A stretch of DNA of 64,000 nucleotides from Neodiprion pinetum (taxonomy: Eukaryota; Arthropoda; Insecta; Hymenoptera; Diprionidae): positions 32,851,089 through 32,915,088 of the forward strand of contig NC_060232.1 of the NCBI RefSeq assembly GCF_021155775.2, in the 5' to 3' direction. The translations under genes were made by a program, and so were the position numbers. Of the stretch, positions 34,308 through 47,000 are shown piece by piece (positions within the stretch are counted from its first letter, which is position 1; each line of letters begins with the position of its first letter). The notes beneath the pieces were generated by a model, which searched no databases, was not told where the DNA came from, and saw only the letters and a list, made by a program, of their open reading frames with translations.

Positions 34308-37300
34308 ATGATCCGTGGGGACGATATTTGCCGGATGAGTTTCGTGGCGTTACTAACGTCGGCGTTGCTAGCGTCGACCGAGGCATTCACTGCTCGTAAT
34401 CTCATGTATCCCGGACGGACCGATCTTTTTGAATTATCCGTCATTCATCTCAACGACTTTCATGCCAGGTGAAAAAATTGTATTATATGTTTAAACACGC
34501 GTTCGATACGGATTAATTGTAAGTTTTGTTATTTTGATTTCATATAAGAGTATCGAGGCCTTGAAAAGTTTTATCCTCTTGTTCAGGGGACTTTGAAACT
34601 ATTATGAACAGAACTTCATCATTATCGAAGGTATGAAATATTTTTGCGATGGAGAAAGAAATTGATCTGCTTCCCGTGCTTCATAATATCTATATAATAT
34701 TAAAATAGTCGACGAAATGCAATCGAAGATGCCAACACTCTAGTAAACCAAACTTTTGATGAGGAACTTTATCAAAAAATTTCGTCCTATGAGATTCGAT
34801 TAGACGATTAACTTTGAATCGCAAAATTATTTTAAATTACAACTCGTGTTCCAAAACTGAAAATACCCCATAAAATTTAATTCATACCACGGTATTTATC
34901 CAATGCTTCGTAGGATTGATCAAGTAGCCGGTGACTAAGTTACGAAGGTTTTCCTCTTGATATGGATATTTCAACAAATTTTAATTCATCCAAGAATTTC
35001 GGTTGTACTAATTTACTACAGTTTGTAATATTGGGATTACTTCGTCACTTCAACGTCGTCAACAAGAGACAACTCTATAACACTCTTCACAAACAGTAGG
35101 CCCGGTAGTAATTGTACCATTTCATTACTTATATTAGAGTCATATCCGCAAAGCTCTCCTGTCCATCACGTCACAAGTCTGTCTACCAAATTGTTAACTA
35201 TTCCGATTCTTCAATCATCTACACGACTGAGTTAATAGAGATTGATAACGTCTTCAGGGTAGCATCAGTTCTTCAGTAACGACCGTGCGATAGTCGACCG
35301 ATACTGAGCGCGGATTAATCATTGATCATATCCCGAGATCATCATCTGCTACAGTGGATCAGTAATGACCCTACTGAAGACGAAGGTTACATGGGCGGCT
35401 GGGTAAATAAACGAACGGAGGTCGATTTCTCAGGCGAGAGTGCGGGTACCAGCAGCGTCATCTGTCGCGATATCGTTTACTCATCGCGAGGCGCTCGACT
35501 TGCACAGGCTACGGCCAAGGTCAATATGGATGCCTGCGTACGTACGTTACGACCGACATTGAATACTCGTGACCGCCACGAGGCGGTCAGGAACGGCACG
35601 AGTCATCGACGCGCGAGAGGAAAACAGAGTCTCGGGAATGCAGTTACGCGTGACCTCTGTTCGAATTCATCGTTGAAGGGCACAGAGTGATCTAAAAAGA
35701 TTATAGATCGTCGTTTTAGATTTCGCTTAGTAAATATGCAAGAGTACATACCTCAAGCTCAGCCGGTATTCACATTCAATATTCTCAAGCCGCCTTAAAA
35801 ATGCTTCACACTAAACAAAACCAGTTCAAAGCTGCCTTGAGACTGTTTTGAAAATAAAAAGTAACTTTGAATATCCACTCTCGTCTCGGTCATCACACAT
35901 TGGATAAGAAATACAACGTTTCGTTGGATCCTCAAACGAATCGCGTGAATAGCTTCTTTAACAAGCCGTAACAATAAACTTTTTCGTTGTTTCAGCTGGA
36001 GTAGGTGGTTCAGGAGAATTTTAACGTTGTGTTGGTGATGCGAACTTTTCAATTTGTCTTAATTCAAAAAAATACAAATAGTTTCTCTCGAACCCAACGA
36101 CGTTCAGTGAAAAAGAATCTTAAAATCAAAAAGAACCAAATAATGAAATCGTTGAATCCCTGCAAATAATATTAAACATGAAAAAGTTATTAACGTATCC
36201 GACCACAAGAGTAGGGATTTTATTAAAAGTTTTATGCGGCACGCCACAGTTATTTATTAGCATTTTAATATTTCCACGAAAGAAGTTCCAAAACCGTTAA
36301 TCCATACTCTGGCATATTCTCAACAGGTTTGTCCAAACTGGATCCACTTCAGGCACTTGTTACGAGGGATACGAGGACGAATGCGTTGGCGGTATAGCGA
36401 GGGTGTACACAGCTACAAATCAGCTCGTGAACGAAAGACCGAATGCAATTTTCCTCAATGCCGGTGACAATTTTCAAGGCACACTTTGGTACAACGTGCA
36501 TGGGTGGAACGTCACGGCAACGTTTATGAACATGTTACCACATGACGCTATGGTAATTAGCACATTGAAGACGCAATTTTGTGACAAATTCGCGATTTTA
36601 CACGAGATACATGATAAATAGTTAAAGCCTATGAGCCACGGTACGAGATTGCCATACCGCACATTAATCCATGGTTATAAACCGCACGTGTTAATTATCT
36701 AATTCACTCGAATAACACGTGATTTAAGAATATGTCGATTAACATCACTAATTACTCATGGGCGATTAGGAATCATGAGGTATAAGTTCTAATCGTTGAT
36801 CCATCAGCTTTGAGTGAAATGGATTGTTTAAAGACACTACGATGCCGTGCTGGAGGTTTTCCGAAACAAATGATTTCTGCAGTCTTTTATACTCTGGCTG
36901 TTAGGCGGCGATTTGTGTAACGATTAGATTAATGTGGATATGAATAGCTGTAACTGTACTAAGGAAAATCCAATTGAACTTTATCACTCACGTTATGGAA
37001 CACAATTTGTATTAAATTTATGGTTTTCTAGTTTTCTAATAGCATATAATATCTAATATAATATCACAGAAGCCATTGTTCAAAAATTGAACAAATGTTG
37101 AATAATAGTAGTGTCATGAATGATGAATAGCTGTAGTAACGGATTACAACGCATGTATTTGGACCGTTAATATAATCCCAATGAATTACATCACTTCCAA
37201 AACGTGTTTCAGGTGCTAAACTCTTGAGCGATAATAAATCATTGTATTACCGGAGTTGTACAGAATTCTGACATGTTTAGGTGTTATAAAAGTTATTTAT

Positions 37301-39982
37301 CGATCGGATTTATCTTATCATGACATTTATCAAACATGTGCCACATTATGTTCAACATCTTACAGTTAGGAATCAATTACGTTTGTCTTGTTTGTGTGTT
37401 TTACAGTTGTTTGTCCCGCAATACAATTCACTACATCTACTACGTAGTTAGTCTGATACGATAATACATTTCTAAACCCGAGAAGACTGAGTTTTAATGA
37501 ACTGTGAATGCTTGAATATAATTATATTTTGTCAACACAGCTGTACCATGCGGAGGTTATTTTTCTCATATCAAACTGAAAAAAAGACACTCAACCAAAC
37601 TATCATTTTCATATGCTCACCAACGACAGTAATGATGGCATGACGAAAATCGAATGTCATGATGATAAGTTGAAAATTGTATCCGAGGTTTTTATTGAAT
37701 TTAGTCGGAAAGAAGTTCAAGATTTTACATCACAGTGAAACGGCGATATAGCCTAAAGGTAGCAATACGTGGTAGGTGCGAGATCGTCTTAATAAAGTTT
37801 ATTGCCGCAGAGTATCGGCATCAAAATTATGTATCTATGTTTACGGTATATGATGTCATGGAACTTCTCTTCATTCAGACTCTTGGAAATCACGAGTTTG
37901 ACAACAGGATCGCTGGCGTAGTGCCTTTTCTGGAAATGCTCACCACTCCGGTCGTCGTTACAAATATCGACGATAGTGAAGAACCGGATATCCAAGGATT
38001 GTACACCAATAGCACGATTGTTGAACGAAATGGAACTCAGATAGGAATAATCGGAGTAATACTCTCGACAACTAACGTGAGCATCCAAACTCCTAACTAT
38101 TGTTTCAGGTCCCTCACTTTCAGTCTTGAAGGTTTTCTTTTAATGAACTGTTGTGATATTTGGGAGGGCCTTTTAGAAACACTGTATACACTTTCACCAC
38201 GTCGGTTAATAAGCATTTGGCAGTGACAGTTTTCTTGAGACACTCGCGTTCTTCAATGACGGTCCCTTCCAAGGTGCATGACTCTTCACTAGAATTTGTT
38301 CATCCGTAGACTCTCGCAAGCACGGAGAAGCTGGCTTTTTGGGATGAAATTGAGACCGTGAATGATGAAGCGGCGAGACTAAAGGCACAGGGGATTGAAA
38401 TCATCATTGTTCTAAGTCACTGCGGTCTGGATGTGGACAGAGAATTAGCTGCTAATTGTCCAAACGTTGACCTCATTGTCGGTGGCCACTCTCACACTTT
38501 TCTCTACTCAGGTGCGACATACGTAATTAATTTTTGAGACTGACGCACATAATATGTCACCTCATTGCTAAAACTGTCACGATTTCAGGAACTTCGCCCA
38601 GTTCCGACGTTGCCGAGGATGAGTATCCGGTCGTGGTGGTCCAGGAAGACACTCAAAGGACGGTACTCATCGTTCAGGCTTATGCTTATACCAAGTAGGG
38701 TTATTTGTCAAAACTTATCCGTATCTTAAGCCCATTAGGACTTGATTAGTAGCAACAACCGCGATCATTGACAATTTCAGATACCTGGGCAACATCAGCG
38801 TTTGGTTCGACGCTGATGGTGAAGTCTACGACTGGGAAGGGAATCCTATTCTACTCGACAGCTCCATCGAAGAAGGTAGGCTCCTTCATCTCTCCATTCA
38901 TTGTTCCGGTCATAATAAGAGTGGGGGTGATCTTCAAGCTCACGATTGTTGCTACAGATCCTGACGTACTGGCTGCCCTAGTACCGTGGCAAGTGGCGGT
39001 TGACGAGTTGGGCGACACAACGGTTGGAACGACCAAGGTCCGACTTTACAAAAATTGCAGATACGGAGAGTGTAATGTGGGAAATTTAATTACCGACGCC
39101 ATGGTTGATGCTGTGAGTAAGCCACTGTAATTAGGAAAATTACTCATTATATTTGACTATTCAAAATGGCAGATTTTACTCTTTCATGACGTTAATAGTA
39201 CGTAGGTTTAGCTGAGAACAGTACTTACTGGACTTACGCTGCAATAGCTTGTATAAACGCCGGAGGGATTCGGAGCACCATAGAAGACACAACCGGCGAA
39301 ATTACGTATGCCGATGCTGTGACTAGCCAACCCTTCGAGAACACTTGGGACGTGGTGGAGCTACAAGGCTCTGATTTACTCCAGGTAAAATAGTGTCCTT
39401 CGGACAAACTGTGAAGGTTCATGCAAGCTATTTCATAATTCCAAGTAATATAAATTACAAGTCAGGCGACAATTGTTACAAAAATGATAAAGCAAGCGAC
39501 GTTTACGACGTTACCATTTTTGATCAGGTGTTAGAGGCGGGTGTAGCCACAAGCTATAGCGATACCGAGTTCGTCGGTATAGGATTTTTGCAGTGGTCTG
39601 GACTGAAGGTGACGTTCAACTTGTCGAATGAGGCGTACTCGAGAGTGACCGAATTGAAAGTGAGGTGAGTCCCATTCCGAGCAATGTACGCCACTTATTT
39701 TTAATGATATGAATCGATCTGCAATTCCTTTTCGTTCAAAGGTGCCGCGAATGTGAAGTGCCGACTTATGAAGGCGTCGACCTGGACGAATGGTATCGTA
39801 TTGTCGTCGTGTCATTTCTAGTCACAGGAGGCGACGGTCACACGGTTCTGGCTACTCAGCATCGCAACCACGAAGTTGGGACACGAGACATAGATCTCTA
39901 CGTGAAATACTTAGGGAAGATGAGCCCCATTATTTTGGGGACTGAGGGTCGCATGACTTTGGAAGGGACGTGGAGTGGTTAG
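34308..39982 (+). CDS. secreted apyrase/5'-nucleotidase-like enzyme (gene C)
   Basis: Near-duplicate of gene B with the same ten exons: 34308-34468, 36327-36552, 37879-38076, 38310-38511, 38589-38694, 38781-38875, 38958-39112, 39199-39384, 39528-39664, 39742-39982. All splice sites and phases are kept and no stop interrupts the 568-residue frame. Residue changes from gene B seen by eye: G139R just after GNHEFDN, N361K, N424S, I516V, S523T and L537R. Metal motifs are intact. Like B it has His at the GGHxN and GGDGF positions and no GPI tail, so it should be secreted. G139R lies beside the metal-site loop and might alter activity. Its upstream region resembles copy D, its body copy B. Confidence 0.92.
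35322..35690 (+). other. GC-rich intron block with a 122-codon open frame (unit C)
   Basis: Counterpart of the block at 24750-25118, with a two-residue difference near the start (DGV versus DEG). No domain recognised; probably not a gene. Confidence 0.2.
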
Positions 39983-40846
39983 CCAACAGCAGGGACCACT
40001 TTCCTGATGAAAACACCCACCCCGAGAATTAAAAGCATGATATGAACGGCACACTTTCTTCCCCTCCTTCACCGACCTCATCGTTTTCATAGATTTTTTG
40101 TACTGTTTCACATCGTGGAACAACGTGACACTCTTCGTATCTTGTACGAGCATTTTCATATCCATTTTTATGTTTATTTAAGAATATGCGTAATTTTTCT
40201 TCATTAAAACCCAATTACCGCTTCCAAATTTTAAGAAAAACTCATAAAATAGGTTTATCCTTCTATATATCTTCAACGTGCTTCTTGCAAAGAGAAAAGT
40301 GTTTCAGAATGTTTCTATTATTTTAAAAACTTGAGATATCGCATTTTCTTAACTCATCATTTTAAAAGTGCTCAACAAAGCCAAAAAAAAATTCTTTATT
40401 GGAAAATTCTTGAAATGCTTGGAACTAAAAATGAAGCACTGCGAAATTTTTCCAAAATATTTGCAGCTCAAAGATGAATGCGTAAAGAACTTTGAAAAAA
40501 TAAATTGAGCGTCTTAGAGATGTTGCATTCGCCTGTAAAAGATTTGATATATTCATGTAAATATAAAACATACACGTTTATGGATTTAATTGACATTTAT
40601 TTATGCGTTGTATAATTTCGGCGTATATATTTCTTGTACGGGATTTTCTCAACTTTTTAATTTCACGGCGACGACGGCATGATGCCAACGTTTTGCACGC
40701 CAAATTGTTGGTTATGTAGAACTTCTTTCACCGGCGTCGTCACTTGCTATGTTGATAATATGTGAAACTGCTAATACCCCCCAACCCGGCCAGACTCGGC
40801 AAACTGTTACGAAAAATAACCCAGGGTTATCAGGCTTTATATATCC

Positions 40847-42686
40847 TCAGTCTACTCACTGCAGTTTATAGTGTACGCTTATAATTAGAAAAAAATTTAT
40901 TAAGTCCGAACTTTATGTAACAAGTTGTGAATAGCTGTTTCATTCTATTTTAAACTTCAGAGTTGCAAAACTCTGCGACAGTCAGTTACGCTTCTTCACT
41001 ACGTTGTGAATGAAGAGTTTTGTATTCGTATAAGTTGAGACCTTCCTTGAGTAAGTATTGTATTTAAATTACACGTAAGTTGAAAACTTCGCTCAAGTTT
41101 CCGCTGCGGTTTCTGTGTATATATACAGCAAATTATTTTCCATTCTGTTTTACGCATTTACTTTTTGAACAAATAATATTCCACCTTGTAACCGTAAATA
41201 TGAGTATCCTTTCACTGTGGTCTGTACAAATTGAAAGTAAAAAAAATCCCGGCCGTCTTCAACTTTAATAAGATGATTTCTTTTTTTCCTGAACGAACTC
41301 TCGAGCCGTCACTAAATTTGCTCACAAGTAGACAGCAAGGCAGCCATTATTAATTCAGCCACCGTTGTGTATATAAATAAACATGTACTCATATAATTAC
41401 TACCTGGAGTGACACGGCAAGATTGTTTTTTTTTTTTTAATCATACGGCAAAATGATCATTATTTGCGCCGAATCGTTTGAATAGTGACGGTGAGCATGA
41501 AATTGGATAACGACTTTATTGAGAGAGATTTTTTCCGTCGCACGTAACACTGATCAAATAAGGAATGGCCATTGTATTTCTCAAAGAACTATAATTTCAA
41601 CCTGTGTATGATTAATCAGTCTGTGTTGGTTCTGAAATAAGCGCACAACCTAAAGATTTTGCCGATTGATAGGACAATTATCCTATGAAACATGGAATCT
41701 ACGACAGTTCAAGACCGGTTCTGAAGTCCACGGCTGTAACAAACTATGAAAAAATTGTGCTCATTTCGATCTCCAGTGTTAGATTACGTCTTATATTTAT
41801 TACCTAACTTCCCTACTTTTTAAATTAAAATAGAAATTTTTATTACTTTTATATTTAGTGTAAATTAGATGGCTTCATGTTCGGAACAAGGGAAAAGATT
41901 GTCAGGTGTATTATTTTTAGAATTGAAGATTTCAGGCAAAATTCATTTAAGTTCTTCTCTTTTATATGAATAATCGCTTTATCCTCATCCCAGTTTTGAT
42001 ATGATCAAATTATCGCAGATTATGCAATGTTTATGCAACAAATGAATATTCATAAGTATAAGCAAGAGAAGCGACAAAGATAAAAGTTGCAGTGCCTTAA
42101 ACTCATTGCTGAGCATATCACTCCTCGTTAGAGGAATCTGTAAGCCAATCTAAATATTCCGCGTCGCATTCAGGCTCAGATTTACGTGTCTCAAGTTTTA
42201 GGCACGATTTCGATCCACAAAATATCCGTACCAACGCATATTTAATGTATTCATATTTGCAGTATATACATATTCGTGCATCTACTTCGACACTGTACGC
42301 AATAAAAACCGAATCGTCATCTTTACACCCATTTTGAATTCACCTAGCTTCAATGATTCGACCGCGGTGAAGATTTTACCTCGAGTGCATGTCGTTCGTG
42401 TGAAGAATATGCAGTTGCAAAGCTTCGCCAGTGGCTCGGGGCACGGTGGCTGCTGACGCAGGTCCTGCAGCATTCAGGATGAGCAGGAAAGCCGCTGAGA
42501 GACCCAGGATGTTGTAAACCGTCATTTTCAGCACACGAGGGTAGACCGTGCTTCTATCACCAGTCACTTTAAACGTAAACTAACGACGATGATGACAGTC
42601 ACTTACTTGATCGATCAAGCTTGATTAGTCGATAAGCGAGGGCCGGAAAGGCGAGAAACAGAGGTGCGAGTGACAACCGCCTCGAA
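40847..42686. repeat. segmental duplication, locus 3
   Basis: Matches locus 1 (16301-18590) throughout except for a deletion corresponding to 17481-17936. It ends at GACAACCGCCTCGA, where locus 1 continues with different sequence. It carries the distal gene A first exon on the minus strand. Confidence 0.85.
42380..42525 (-). pseudogene. orphan copy of gene A distal first exon
   Basis: 146 bases nearly identical to 18275-18420: ATG at 42525, signal peptide core, NDMH motif and GTAAAA donor all kept; two residues differ (D to N and F to L in MTVYNILGL). The promoter-side DNA to 42686 is also copied. No nucleotidase exon follows on the minus strand; the next genes downstream point the other way. 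It can only make a truncated product, or an antisense transcript into the gene C spacer. Included as an exon relic. Confidence 0.8.
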
Positions 42687-43424
42687 ATAACATGGGAACA
42701 AACATTTTTTCGCATTTGGAATTTTATTACTTACCAACGACGGTTTGCACAGAACATCTAATGACATGTTTTACTATGGAATTGAATGCTCTACAAAAAT
42801 GGTCTGACAAAAAATTTCTGTAAGTTACACCGTTTCGCCTGTATTTTAGTCTGGCCATTGATCTAAAATCACAAGCAACAGCGAAACAGTGCATATCACA
42901 GAAATTTTGCATCCGATCTTGTTTGTAGAGCATTGAATTCCCTGCAAAAATATGTATCGGACATTCATGTATATTGCTTCGTTACTGAGTTACAAAACTT
43001 AGAATGAAAGAAAAATCATTTTTCGCGTGTTAATCAAACGGAAAATGAAAATTGGCGTTCAGGAACTGCTATATATTAAGGGTAGGAGATACTGAAATCT
43101 GCCCATCTCAACCAATTGCAATCTTCAAACAAGGTTACACACACGTGTTTTCCATATCAAAACGTAGATTTTGCGCAAAGCTCGTAATTTCAAAGCATAA
43201 GTACCGAGTGACTCCTCATAACGCTTCCGAATGGACTTTATTCGTACATCTCCCGGCGGTCCAATTATTCTTGAAACTTGCTGGGCATGCACACACATAT
43301 TTTTGAGTACCTAAGGTACAAAACTACGTCGGTTTCTTGAGTGGGCTATGATACTTTGATTTTGACACTCTTTTCCATTAAATGTGAAAAATTTCATTTG
43401 TTTCTTTTTTTTTTCTCACTATTA
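42687..43424. repeat. spacer repeat R2, copy 2
   Basis: Second copy of 32935-33650. The few differences include an extra stretch near 43071 and small substitutions. Confidence 0.75.
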
Positions 43425-44030
43425 AAAAGGCCTTCTGGTGATTCTGATGCAAATTGTTTCTTCACACGTCAAGCATTCATTCCAAGTGTTACAATTAATT
43501 ATGACGTAGTGTATCTCGTTTAAATGCATGTGTATGATTGGATTCGGGTTAAAATCGGGATCGACTTTTTATTCTAATGTAGATCATAATCGTCGATGTT
43601 GATAGTAAGAAAATAATAATCTGGTAAAGCTTAGATAATTTAAATAGTATTATGTATTTGTGTCGAATTATTCTTTCGCGATATAAATCCTGCATCGAGC
43701 TAACTCATTTCCAATTAGCAATCCGCCTGTGGACACTTCGTACCCTAGTTCGAAAAAATATTGTACTGGGATTTCATATTACAGCTATGCTATTATCTTA
43801 TACGATTATCTGTATTGGCAAAGAAAACTGGACGCTTCAAGTGAGGGACATTAAGTTATTTTCATTCCGGTATTCCCGGTCCAGGCGAGAGGATATTGAT
43901 ACTTTACCATCCCGTAGTAGATTTTTTAATTACAGTGTTAGTGAGTCCCCGAGCTTTGTAAAAGTGGCACATTCCATGTAAATGAAAAGGTTAATTACAC
44001 GGAAATATTTCTCATGGATATCAGTACAAT
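43425..44030 (+). repeat. upstream repeat of the apyrase units, copy D
   Basis: Near-identical to the C copy at 33655-34262; leads into exon 1 of pseudogene D. Confidence 0.8.
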
Positions 44031-47000
44031 TCGCGAATGGTTTTGTAATTTAATACACGCATGCACTTTCAGCGCCATGATCCGTGGGGACGATATTTGC
44101 CGGATGAGTTTCGTGGCGTTACTAACGTCGGCGTTGCTAGCGTCGACCGAGGCATTCACTGCTCGTAATCTCATGTATCCCGGACGGACCGATCTTTTTG
44201 AATTATCCGTCATTCATCTCAACGACTTTCATGCCAGGTGAAAAAATTGTATTATATGTTTAAACACGCGTTCGATACGGATTAATTGTAAGTTTTGTTA
44301 TTTTGATTTCATATAAGAGTATCGAGGCCTTGAAAAGTTTTATCCTCTTGTTCAGGGGACTTTGAAACTATTATGAACAGAACTTCATCATTATCGAAGG
44401 TATAAAATATTTTTGCGATGGAGAAAGAAATTGATCTGCTTCCCGTGCTTCATAATATCTATATAATATCAAAATAGTCGACGAAATGCAATCGAAGATG
44501 CCAACACTCTAGTAAACCAAACTTTTGATGAGGAACTTTATCAAAAAATTTCGTCCTATGAGATTCGATTAGACGATTAACTTTGAATCGCGAAATTATT
44601 TTAAATTACAACTCGTGTTCCAAAACTGAAAATATCCCATAAAATTTAATTCATGCCACGGTATTTATCCAATGCTTCGTAGGATTGATAAAGTAGCCGG
44701 TGACTAAGTTACGGTTTCCCTCTCGATATGGATATTTCAACCAATTTTATAATTCATCCAAGAATTTCAGTAGTACTAAGTTACTACAGTTTGTAATATT
44801 GGGATTACATCGTCACATCTGTAATGTATACATCAACGTTGTCTACAAAAGAGACGACTCTATATCATCCTTCACAACAGTAAGCCTGATTGTAATTGTA
44901 CCATTCCATTGCCGAGATCAGAATCATGTCCGAAAAGATTTCATGTTCACCACACATCTTAACTCTATTTACCATATTGGTAACCGGTCTGAATCTTGTA
45001 TTTCTAGCCCGATCGACTTATTGGAGATTGATAGGAGTCTTCAGGTAGCATCAGTTCTTCGGTATCGGCCGTGCGATAATCGACCGATACCGAGCGCGGG
45101 TTAATCATTGATCATATCCCGAAATCATCATCTGCTACAGTGGATCAGTAATGACCCTACTGAAGACATGGTTGACATGGGCGGCTGGGTGAATAAATGA
45201 GCGGGGGCTACATTCTCAGGCGAGAGCGCAGATACCAGCAACGCCATCTGTCGCGATATCGTTCACTCAGTGTGGGGCGCTCGACTTGAACAGACTAGAG
45301 CCAAGGCCAATATGAATGGTTGCGTACGTACGTTACGACCGACGTTGAATACTCGTGATCGCCACGAGGCGGTCAGGAACGGCACGAGTCATCAAGGCGC
45401 GAGTTTCTTCAGCTGGGGGGACCAGGAAAACAGAGTGGCGGGAATGCAGTTACACGTGACCCTTATTTAAATTCTTTGATAGTTTTCTCTCGAATCTATG
45501 GACATTAAGTAGAAAAAAATCTCAAAATGATAGATAAACAAGTAATTAAATTGTTGAATCCCTGCAAATACTAGCAGGTATAGCGAGGGTGTTCACAGCT
45601 ACAAATCAGCTCGTGAACGAAAGACCGAATGCAATTTTCCTCAATGCCGGTGACAAATTTCAAGGCATACTTTGGTACAACGTGCATGGGTGGAACGTCA
45701 CGGCAACTTTTATGAACATGTTACCACATGACGCTATGGTAATTAGCACATTGAAGACGCAATTTTGTGAGAAATTCGCGATTTTAGACGAGATACATGA
45801 TAAATAGTTGAAACCTGTGAGCCACGGCACGAGATTGCCATACCGCACATTAATCCATGGTTATAAACCGCACGTGTTAATTATCTAATTCACTCGAATA
45901 ACACGTGATTTAAGAATATGTAGATTAACAACACTAATTAGTGATGGACGATTAGGAATCATGAGGTATCAGTTCTAATCGTTGATCCATCAGCTTTGAG
46001 TGAAATGGATTATTTAAAGACACTACGATACCGTGCTGGAGGCTTTCCGAAACAAATGATTTCTGCAGTTTTTTATACTCTGGCTGTTAGGCGGCGATTT
46101 GTGTAACGATTAGATTAATGTGGATATGAATAGCTGTAACTGTATTAAGGAAAATCCAATTGAACTTTATCACTCATAATATGGAACACAATTTGTATTA
46201 AATTTATGGTTTTCTAGTTTTCTATTAGCATATAATATCTAATATAATATCACAGAAGCCATTGTTCAAAAAGTGAACAAAAGTTAACTAATAGTAGTAT
46301 CACGAATGATAAATAGCTGTAGTAACGGATTAGAACACATGAATTTGGACCGTTTATATAATCCCAATGAATTATATCACTTCCAAAACGTGTTTCAGGT
46401 GCTGAACTCTTAAGCGATAAGAAATCATTGCTTTACCTGAGTTGTACAGAGTTCTGACATGTTTAGGTGTTATAAAAGTTATTTATCGATTGGATTTATT
46501 TCATCATGAAGCTATATCCAACATGTGCCACATTATGTTCAACATCTTACAGTTAGGAATCAATTACGTTTGTCTTGTTTGTGTGTTTTACAGTTGTCTC
46601 TCCTGCAATAAAATTCGCTACATCTACTACGTAGTTAGTCTGATACGATAATACATTTCCAAACCGGAGAAGACTGAGTTTTAATGAACTATGAATGCTT
46701 GAATATAATTATATTTTGTCAACACAGCTGTACCATGCGGAGGTTATTTTTCTCATATCAAACTGAGAAAAAGACTCTCAACCAAACTATCATTTTCATA
46801 TGCTCACCAACGACAGTAATGATGGCATGACGAAAATCGAATGTCATGATGATAAGTTGAAAATTGTATCCGAGGTTTTTATTGAATTTAGTCGGAAAGA
46901 AGTTCAAGATTTTATATCACAGAGAAACGGCGATATAGCCTGAAGGTAGCAATACGTGGTACGTGCGAGAGCGTCTTAATAAAGTTTATTGCCGCAGAGT

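Larger units (their letters stand above)
34265..40580 (+). repeat. segmental duplication unit C
   Basis: Collinear with unit B including introns. Constant offset of 10,573 bases from exon 2 to the stop; offset at exon 1 is 10,637, so intron 1 is 64 bases shorter. Intron 2 (about 37090-37830) holds most of the differences and in places matches unit D better than B. Confidence 0.9.
39983..44076. other. spacer between gene C and pseudogene D
   Basis: Contains no intact gene. It is built from the 3' flank of unit C, locus 3 of the segmental duplication (40847-42686) with an antisense first-exon copy, repeat R2 copy 2 (42687-43424), and the upstream repeat of copy D (43425-44030). Confidence 0.6.
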
